A stretch of 5,897 nt of DNA, taken from contig JAJYAH010000473.1 of NCBI GenBank assembly GCA_021779635.1, positions 1 through 5,897 of the forward strand. Reading direction: 5' to 3'. Below the pieces are notes generated by a model, which saw only the letters and a list, made by a program, of their open reading frames with translations, had not been told where the DNA came from and did no database searches. Positions 1 through 4,943 of this stretch are shown piece by piece; positions within the stretch are counted from its first letter, which is position 1; each line of letters begins with the position of its first letter. Source of the DNA: Pseudomonadota bacterium (GTDB lineage Bacteria > Pseudomonadota > Alphaproteobacteria > Rhizobiales > Xanthobacteraceae). A program made the position numbers and the translations under genes.

Positions 1-510
1 CATGATGGCGGCCTATATGTGCGCGGCAACCTGACGAACATGGTCGCACTCACCGCGCTGCGCCTGCGGCTCGATGCGCCGGATCGGCCGGCGGCGCAAT
101 TTGCACCCGGTCCGGTTGCGCCAGCGGCGCAGCTTCTGCCGCCGCTGCCCCACATCGAGGCGCTGACAGACGATCTCGTCGCCACGATCCGGGCGCTGGC
201 AGCAAGTCATGACGGTGCCGGCGGCGGTGTGATTCCGAGCCTCTACCTCGCGCTCGCGCCGTGGCCCGGCGTTGTAAACGCGCTTGCCCGCTGGCTCGGC
301 CCGCTCTACGCGCTCGATGCCATGCGGACGGCGCGGGCCAGTACGGTCCGCGTGGCCGAGCAAGAGGCAGCCGCGATGCTGCCTTCCATTGCGCAGGCGC
401 CGGCAGGTCTCGCCGCGATGCGCCCGACGCTCGATCGCTTCACCCGCCTCGTCATCCCCGACCTGATTCCCGTCTGCATCGCGCTCAGCGGCTTGTTGTC
501 GCTCGGCTGA
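1..510 (+). CDS. DehI-like helical protein, C-terminal part (start outside window)
   Basis: The reading frame is open from the first base to a TGA at 508-510, giving 169 visible residues. In-frame codons precede the GTG at 19, so the true start lies upstream. The fragment is rich in Ala and Leu, mostly helical by composition, with no signal peptide or convincing membrane span. It resembles the second repeat of DehI, the non-stereospecific 2-haloacid dehalogenase of Pseudomonas putida: a GN..L.ALT.AL segment at visible residues 9-20, a Pro-rich linker ending LLPPLP (45-50), then LALAPWP (83-89), and a terminal helix around FTRLVIPDLIPV (147-158). DehI proteins are about 300 residues, so roughly the C-terminal half is seen. 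The residue aligned with the DehI catalytic Asp appears to be Leu81, so dehalogenase activity is doubtful. The family call rests on remembered sequence similarity; that the frame is coding is much surer. Confidence 0.6.
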   Translation, partial: HDGGLYVRGNLTNMVALTALRLRLDAPDRPAAQFAPGPVAPAAQLLPPLPHIEALTDDLVATIRALAASHDGAGGGVIPSLYLALAPWPGVVNALARWLGPLYALDAMRTARASTVRVAEQEAAAMLPSIAQAPAGLAAMRPTLDRFTRLVIPDLIPVCIALSGLLSLG

Positions 511-539
511 AGCTGCGTGTTCGCGCCGGTGAGAAACAG

Positions 540-774
540 ATGAACACGAAGGATGGAAGTACGATCATTGGGACAGCGTCTCATGGGCGGCGGCAAGCGC
601 GTCTATAATGCGGCCCCAAACACCAGCCCGCCGCCATCAAATGAATCGGTCGTAGCAGGTGGTATATGGGCCAAACGCCTCCGGGAGATCCCGCCAGGCT
701 GCCCCGGATCGCAAAGCTCAAAAGATGCCATTGAGAATACGACGGTCATTTACTCGTAGGACGCCAAGCTTGGT
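540..774 (-). pseudogene. Decayed IS5-family transposase, N-terminal fragment
   Basis: Read on the minus strand, this stretch gives the conserved N-terminal region of the IS5-family DDE transposases common in rhizobia. Successive pieces are TKLGVLRVNDRRILNGIF (774-721), ALRSGAAWRDLPEAFGPYTT (717-658), CYDRFI (657-640), WRRAGVWGRIIDALAAAHE (636-580) and DRTSILRVH (566-540). A TGA at 720-718 stands where relatives have Trp (NGIFWVLRSG), and another TGA at 639-637 splits RFI from WRRAG. Near 580-563 the frame slips twice: an AVPMI piece lies in a second frame before DRTSILRVH resumes in a third. DRTSILRVH matches the family's segment with the first catalytic Asp (MIDTSIVRVH in intact relatives). 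The C-terminal two thirds, with the other catalytic residues, and both element ends are missing. Similarity stops about 30 bases from the end of the upstream gene. The element cannot be active. Confidence 0.87.
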
Positions 775-1469
775 GCATCGATGGTGCCCCGTGCGTGGTG
801 TAGCTGACTTTTTGATGGAGGCACTTCTTCTCGGCGGCCACATCGCGGCGTCGGCCTCCTTGCGGAACGAACTGATCAAGCAACCAATTGATACTGGCAA
901 GTGGCCAGCCGATATCGCCGCGTTCGCGGATGCCCATGACTCGCGCGACCGGCCGGTGTTTTTCAGAGACTGAGGACGAACTTGTCACAGCTTACGCGCC
1001 TGCTATGCAGCATTGACAATAGCATGTCGGTAGAAGTCTCCACGGCCGCTTTGCCGTTGGCATCATGGGGCTCCTTCGGCAGTCAACGCATCATAGATCC
1101 GCGCGATCGTGGCAAGGGCGTTCGGTTCGGCCGAGCGGCGGAAGGACTATTCAGCAGCAATCAGTGACCCTCGCTCGACCTAAATCATCAGACTGATTCG
1201 AAAAGCCGAGCCGAGCTTCGTTTAAGGCCTTTCCAGACTCTTGTGCTGCTGCAAAGCAACGTCGACTTACGAGCACTCTCGTGCCTGTAGAGAAGCTGTC
1301 CACAACAGCATCAAATGCGTTGCGGAATTGGTTCTGGCTCAGAAGCGGTATTGCGATCGGCCAGCTATCCTCGTCGATTGACTGTTGCTGTCGAGACCCG
1401 GCATTTGCTGCGGTGCATTGTGGACGATGTCATTGAATCGGCGCAAGCTATAGTCCTTTCAAGAGTGCC
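775..1469. other. Gene-poor stretch between transposase relic and kinase gene
   Basis: No gene can be supported here. Short open frames occur on both strands (plus 982-1167, minus 988-746, minus 1429-1151), but they overlap, lack good ribosome binding sites and match no family I know. The minus-strand frame at 1140-1063 reads like a real protein end (RRSAEPNALATIARIYDAL, then Thr-Ala-Glu-Gly-Ala-Pro and stop), but it is only about 26 codons long with a stop just upstream, so it could be another eroded gene. The DNA is visibly less GC-rich and has less regular codon structure than the flanking genes, which fits decayed or inserted DNA. The promoter of the downstream kinase should lie near its right end, but no clear -35/-10 pair is visible. 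Confidence 0.6.
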
Positions 1470-1473
1470 GTGA
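1315..1473 (+). CDS. Possible small ORF ending on the kinase start codon
   Basis: An ATG at 1315 opens a 52-codon frame that stops at TGA 1471-1473, overlapping the kinase GTG at 1470 in a GTGA arrangement. The peptide starts MRCGIGSGSEAV and ends near CIVDDVIESAQAIVLSRVP. I recognise no family, and no Shine-Dalgarno sequence precedes the ATG. The only argument for translation is the stop/start overlap, which could couple translation into the kinase gene. A competing minus-strand open frame covers much of the same DNA, so this may well be chance. Confidence 0.15.
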   Translation: MRCGIGSGSEAVLRSASYPRRLTVAVETRHLLRCIVDDVIESAQAIVLSRVP

Positions 1474-2561
1474 CGGCGTTAAGCATAGTAATGAGGCAAG
1501 ATACCAAACTGCAGCAGCGGGCGTTGCTCGACAACATTCCGGACATGGCGTGGCTGAAGGATCGCGACTGCCGCTATCTTGCGGTCAACACGGCCTATCT
1601 CGAGATCTTGGGAATTCCGGAGCACGCCGTGCTCGGCAAGCGGCCCGACGAGATCTGGCCGGCGGAGATCGCCGAGGTTTATCTGCGAACGGATCGAGCG
1701 GTGCTCAAGAGTGGCCGCCGGCGTCGCTACGAAGAGACGCGGCCCGATCCCTTCGGGATAGCCCGCTGGTTCGAGACGATCAAATCGCCGATCCGTGACA
1801 AGGCCGGCCGCATCATCGGAACAGTCGGCATTTCCCGCGACATTACTGAGCGGAAATTGGCCGAGAGCGAGTTGATCAAGTCCCGCACTCAACTGCGGGA
1901 ATTGTCGAATTATCTTCAGTCGGTTCGCGAGGCGGAGCGGGCGCGCATTTCCCGCGAGCTTCATGACGAACTCGGCCAAACGCTGACCGCGTTGAAGATG
2001 GAGCTCGGCTGGCTCAAGGATCGGCTCCCGGTTGAACCGGGGATGTTGCGAGCCCGTCTCGACCGCCTCGTGCAGATCGTGGACCATTCGGTGACCGACT
2101 TGCAGCGCATTGCTTCCGACCTGCGCCCGATGATCCTCGATGAGTTGGGCCTGGCGTCGGCCATTCAATGGCTGGCGCAGAATTTTTCCGAGCGGAGCTC
2201 GCTCTCGATTGAGCTTTCCTTCGAACTAGCCGACGTCGTCTATTCGAAAGACGTCAGCACCGCCGCATTTCGCATCGTGCAAGAAGCCCTGACCAACATC
2301 GCCCGGCACAGTGGTGCGGCATCGGCGCGCATCGTGGCGCGCCATTCCGGCAACGAACTCGAGCTTGACATCAGCGACAACGGCCGCGGCATGGATGTCG
2401 CGGGGTCGAGGCGGGAGCAGCTCGGGCTCGTCGGCATGAGCGAGCGGGCGCATATGCTTGGCGGATCAATGGAGATCGATAGCGCGCCGGGACGCGGCAC
2501 CTGCATTTCGGTGCGGCTGCCGTTGTTGACCGACAAAGTTGCGACAGCCGCTGCGCCATGA
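1470..2561 (+). CDS. Soluble PAS-domain sensor histidine kinase (HisKA_3 type)
   Basis: This 363-residue kinase senses an unknown signal and should phosphorylate the regulator encoded next to it. A PAS domain spans about residues 17-128, opening with RALLDNIPDMAWLKD and closing with GTVGISRDITERK. A short helical linker leads to the HisKA_3 dimerisation domain with the phospho-acceptor in RISRELHDELGQ (His165). The ATPase domain follows: N box QEALTNIARH (271-280, Asn276), G1 box DNGRGM (303-308) and G2 box GLVGMSERA (319-327), ending GRGTCISVRLPL. No membrane segment or signal peptide is present, so it is cytoplasmic. This NarX/UhpB/DegS-like architecture pairs with NarL-type regulators, as found here. 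The start is uncertain: GTG 1470 has a weak AAGAG four bases upstream, while ATG 1491 (seven codons in) has none. The stop overlaps the regulator ATG by four bases. No cofactor-binding residue in the PAS domain is recognisable, so the ligand is unknown. Confidence 0.95.
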   Translation: MTALSIVMRQDTKLQQRALLDNIPDMAWLKDRDCRYLAVNTAYLEILGIPEHAVLGKRPDEIWPAEIAEVYLRTDRAVLKSGRRRRYEETRPDPFGIARWFETIKSPIRDKAGRIIGTVGISRDITERKLAESELIKSRTQLRELSNYLQSVREAERARISRELHDELGQTLTALKMELGWLKDRLPVEPGMLRARLDRLVQIVDHSVTDLQRIASDLRPMILDELGLASAIQWLAQNFSERSSLSIELSFELADVVYSKDVSTAAFRIVQEALTNIARHSGAASARIVARHSGNELELDISDNGRGMDVAGSRREQLGLVGMSERAHMLGGSMEIDSAPGRGTCISVRLPLLTDKVATAAAP

Positions 2562-3193
2562 TCAGATTATTTGTCGCAGACGACCATACGATCTTCCGGG
2601 AAGGGCTCAAGCAGATGCTCGCGGAGGAGGCCGATTTCAGAATCGTCGGCGAAGCAACCAACGGGGATGAGGTTCTGGCGCAACTGCATTCGCTGTCTTG
2701 CGAGGTCATATTGCTGGATCTCACTATGCCCGGGCGCAGCGGAATGTCGCTGCTGCGCGAGGTCGCTTCGAACGACAAGTGGCGCGTGATCGTGCTCAGC
2801 ATGCACGAGGAGGACCAATATATCGTCGAGGCGCTGAAGGCCGGCGCTGCCGGCTATGTCACCAAGAACAGCGCCCTGGAGCAGTTGATCCTCGCGATTC
2901 GCAAGGTCATCAAAGGCGAGATGTTCGTCAGCACGGCAGCATCTCAAAGCCTGATCCGTCAGGCCCGCGCGCCGAGCGAGCCCCTGCCGCACACGCGGCT
3001 GACGCCGCGCGAACGCGAGGTGTTCGATCGCCTCGTCCTTGGCCGCAAAATGTCGGATATTGCGCGCGAACTCGGCTTGAGCATCAAGACTGCCAGCACG
3101 CACAAGACCAATCTCTTGCACAAGATGAAGGCCGAAACCACCACCGATCTGGTGCGCTACGCGTTGCGTCACCAGCTGGATCAGCGATCCTAG
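2558..3193 (+). CDS. NarL/FixJ-family response regulator
   Basis: This 211-residue DNA-binding regulator is the evident partner of the upstream kinase. The receiver domain occupies residues 1-118: acidic pocket Asp8/Asp9 in VADDH, phospho-acceptor Asp54 in ILLDLTMPG, switch Ser81 in VLSMHEE and Lys103 in GYVTKNS. A linker of about 25 residues leads to a GerE/LuxR-type helix-turn-helix domain, beginning LTPREREVF (148-156) with the recognition region SDIARELGLSIKTASTHK (166-183). All key receiver residues are present, so phosphorylation control should be intact. The ATG lies inside the kinase stop (ATGA at 2558-2561), indicating translational coupling and one transcript. Length is normal for the family. 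A long palindrome begins 13-20 bases after the stop and is a candidate binding site or terminator. The regulated genes are unknown; the downstream hydrolase operon is the nearest candidate. Confidence 0.95.
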   Translation: MIRLFVADDHTIFREGLKQMLAEEADFRIVGEATNGDEVLAQLHSLSCEVILLDLTMPGRSGMSLLREVASNDKWRVIVLSMHEEDQYIVEALKAGAAGYVTKNSALEQLILAIRKVIKGEMFVSTAASQSLIRQARAPSEPLPHTRLTPREREVFDRLVLGRKMSDIARELGLSIKTASTHKTNLLHKMKAETTTDLVRYALRHQLDQRS

Positions 3194-3205
3194 CTATCCA
3201 TCAGC

Positions 3206-3247
3206 TGTCCCAGCGATCTAGGAATTTTCCTAGATCGCGCTAGGACA
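3206..3247. repeat. Long palindrome after the regulator: operator or terminator
   Basis: The core 3213-3238 is a perfect inverted repeat with 12-bp arms, GCGATCTAGGAA and TTCCTAGATCGC, separated by TT. Five further pairs (TGTCC 3206-3210 with GGACA 3243-3247) extend it beyond an asymmetric internal loop, CA opposite GCTA. An octamer CAGCGATC at 3211-3218 also occurs at 3182-3189, over the end of the regulator gene, and CTAGG recurs at 3240-3244. No T-run follows, so it is not a classical intrinsic terminator, though the RNA hairpin (loop about AATTTT) could still slow polymerase or protect the mRNA end. The near-perfect dyad symmetry also fits a dimeric DNA-binding protein such as the adjacent GerE-domain regulator. 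The sequence alone does not decide between these. Confidence 0.7.
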
Positions 3248-3256
3248 ACGCCGATT

Positions 3257-3308
3257 TCCCACCGATTCAAACTCTCTTAGGCTTCGAAAAGCTGGTCTAT
3301 CGGTGGGA
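3257..3308 (+). promoter_or_regulatory. Inverted repeat covering the hydrolase ribosome binding site
   Basis: TCCCACCGAT at 3257-3266 is the exact reverse complement of ATCGGTGGGA at 3299-3308. The right arm contains most of the Shine-Dalgarno sequence GGGAG (3305-3309), six bases before the ATG at 3316. In RNA the stem would hide the ribosome binding site. The 32-base loop contains a smaller hairpin, GCTT-CGAA-AAGC (3281-3292). The left arm also carries a second CCGATT copy (3251-3256 and 3262-3267), allowing an alternative pairing. A role in translational control is inference; the pairing itself is directly visible. Confidence 0.45.
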
Positions 3309-3315
3309 GCATTTG

Positions 3316-4908
3316 ATGAGACCTTCGCGGGCGGTGTGTCGATCGGAACGCGGTATGGTCGCGACCGCCCATTATCTGGGGTCCGGCGCGGCTCTCGACG
3401 TCCTCAAGCGCGGTGGAAGCGCCGTCGACGCGGCAATCTGCGCTGCGGCAACGCTCAGCGTGGTCTTGCCCCACATGATCGGAGTGGGCGGCGACGCCTT
3501 CTGGCTGATCTATGACGCCCGCTCGCGCAAGGTGCATGCGTTGAACGGCAGCGGCCCCTGCGGCCGCAACATCGACGCCAGTTCCTACGCGCCTGAAAAC
3601 TGCATTCCGCATCGCGGTCCCCGCGCCGCCATCACTGTCCCCGGGGCTGTGGACAGTTGGCGCCTTGCGCACGAACGTTTTGGCCGGCTGGCACTGGCAG
3701 AATTGCTCGAGCCGGCCATCGAGTATGCGCGCAAGGGCTCGCCGGTCAGCAATGACCTCGCGGCGTGGATTCATGACGACCGTCACGACCTCGCATCCGA
3801 TCCCGGCGCGGCGCAGGTGTTCCTTGACGGGGGGCGGCCCTATTTGCCGGGGACCCGCCTCACTCAGAATGCGCTCGCCGGGACGCTCGAGCGGTTGGCT
3901 TCGCGCGGTCTGCGCTCGTTCTACGATACGGCAGGCCGCAGCATCGCGGCCTATCTCGACCATGTTGGCGGCGCGCTGACAGCGGAGGATTTTGCCGGCT
4001 ACTCCGCGCGCTGGGTCGATCCGATCACGACGCGCTATCGCGGCTTCGACGCCTTCCAGTTGCCGCCGCCCTCGCAGGGACTAGCCGGACTCCTGATCCT
4101 CAATTTTCTCGAGGGGCTCGACCTTCGTAAGCTCGGGCCCGCGTCGCCAGATTTCTACAGCGCGCTGATCCAGGCGACCAAATGGGCGTTCGAAAAGCGC
4201 GACCGCCATCTCGCCGATCCCTTGTTCCATTCGATTCCCCTTGCCGATCTGCTGGATCCGCGGCTTGCCTCGTCCGAACGCGCGGTGTGGTTGAAGGAAC
4301 TGCAACGCGAAACGGTGAGCCCGCCGTCCGGGAGCGACACCACCTTCATCTGCGTGGCCGACGACGAGGGCAACGCGGTCGGCATGGTGCAGAGCCTGTA
4401 TTTCGACTTCGGTGCCTGCGTGGTCGATCCGGCGTCGGGGGTGCTGCTGCAGAACCGCGGCAGCTTCTTCTCGCTCGATCCGCGGCATCCAAACTTCCTG
4501 AAGCCGGGCAAGCAGTCGGCTTCCACGCTGATGTCCGCCATGCTCTGCAAGGATGGCCGACCTTATCTCGTTTACGGCAGCCAGGGCGGGGAGGTGCAGC
4601 CGCAGGCCCAGACGGCGCTGGTCACCCGCATCGTCGACTTCGGCCTGGACGTGCAGTCGGCGCTCGATGCTCCGCGCCTGCTTTACGGCCGTTCGTGGGG
4701 AGACGCATCCAACCAGCTTCTGCTGGAAGGCAATGCGCCGGACGCTGTCTTTGACGGACTGCGGCGCCACGGACATCCCGTCGAGCGGGTCGGCTGGCCG
4801 CACACGCGCATGGGGACCGCACAGGCCATTCGCTTGAGGGGGCCATGGTCACCGTTCTTTGAAGGCGGAGCGGATGTCAGGGGAGAAGGCGTCGCTTTAG
4901 GGTTCTGA
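3316..4908 (+). CDS. Gamma-glutamyltranspeptidase-like Ntn hydrolase (YwrD/HpxW-like)
   Basis: The 530-residue product belongs to the gamma-glutamyltranspeptidase superfamily, Ntn hydrolases that cleave themselves to free an N-terminal Thr nucleophile. The probable cleavage site is SGSD|TTFICVADDEGNAV, giving Thr342 as the catalytic residue. Other landmarks are MVATAHYLGSGAALDVLKRG (14-32), GGSAVDAA (33-40), PHMIGVGGDAFWLIYD (52-67), TVPGAVDSW (107-115) and GSQGGEVQPQAQ (421-432). The RExAP motif that holds the gamma-glutamyl carboxylate in classical GGT is absent (HALNGSGPCGRN instead), and the paired Ser of the SSM motif is replaced by a Ser-Thr-Leu segment (403-405). With no signal peptide, this points to the cytoplasmic branch containing Bacillus YwrD and Klebsiella oxamate amidohydrolase HpxW, rather than periplasmic glutathione hydrolase. 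ATG 3316 is preferred over TTG 3313 because GGGAG at 3305-3309 is six bases from it. It lies 35 bases before an amidohydrolase gene, probably in one operon. The substrate is unproven. Confidence 0.9.
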   Translation: MRPSRAVCRSERGMVATAHYLGSGAALDVLKRGGSAVDAAICAAATLSVVLPHMIGVGGDAFWLIYDARSRKVHALNGSGPCGRNIDASSYAPENCIPHRGPRAAITVPGAVDSWRLAHERFGRLALAELLEPAIEYARKGSPVSNDLAAWIHDDRHDLASDPGAAQVFLDGGRPYLPGTRLTQNALAGTLERLASRGLRSFYDTAGRSIAAYLDHVGGALTAEDFAGYSARWVDPITTRYRGFDAFQLPPPSQGLAGLLILNFLEGLDLRKLGPASPDFYSALIQATKWAFEKRDRHLADPLFHSIPLADLLDPRLASSERAVWLKELQRETVSPPSGSDTTFICVADDEGNAVGMVQSLYFDFGACVVDPASGVLLQNRGSFFSLDPRHPNFLKPGKQSASTLMSAMLCKDGRPYLVYGSQGGEVQPQAQTALVTRIVDFGLDVQSALDAPRLLYGRSWGDASNQLLLEGNAPDAVFDGLRRHGHPVERVGWPHTRMGTAQAIRLRGPWSPFFEGGADVRGEGVALGF

Positions 4909-4929
4909 ACGGAAAAGGGAACAGAAGAG

Positions 4930-4934
4930 GGAGG
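4930..4934 (+). promoter_or_regulatory. Strong ribosome binding site for the amidohydrolase
   Basis: GGAGG lies nine bases before the ATG at 4944, within a purine-rich run in the 35-base gap after the hydrolase gene. It fixes the start and suggests efficient, independent initiation on a shared transcript. Confidence 0.75.
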
Positions 4935-4943
4935 GATCGCAAA

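Noticed and set aside
659..973. A 104-codon plus-strand frame across the transposase relic
   Set aside because: Its left part is the antisense of clear IS5 transposase sequence on the minus strand, and its right part has no recognisable motif or start signal.
982..1167. A 61-codon plus-strand frame in the gene-poor stretch
   Set aside because: Composition is not protein-like in any distinctive way, there is no good ribosome binding site, and a competing minus-strand frame looks more natural.
1151..1429. A 92-residue open frame on the minus strand, including the segment WPIAIPLLSQNQFRNAFDAV
   Set aside because: It has no ATG and no ribosome binding site, matches no family I know, and a frame of this length is expected by chance in about 1 kb of moderate-GC DNA. 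It may be a relic, but there is no support for calling it a gene.
1378..1454. Promoter-like pieces upstream of the kinase (TTGACT at 1378, TATAGT at 1449)
   Set aside because: The elements do not fall at a 16-18 base spacing from any partner, so no sigma-70 promoter can be supported.
2567..3172. A 201-codon minus-strand frame opposite the response regulator
   Set aside because: It is a shadow of a strongly conserved gene, as is common in GC-rich DNA, and shows no domain of its own.
3206..3247. Calling the long palindrome a classical Rho-independent terminator
   Set aside because: No run of T residues follows the right arm; the bases after it are mixed. It is listed as a palindrome of undecided role.
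3277..3963. A 228-codon minus-strand frame opposite the GGT-like gene
   Set aside because: The plus strand carries conserved GGT motifs throughout; the antisense frame lacks motifs and arises from third-position GC bias.
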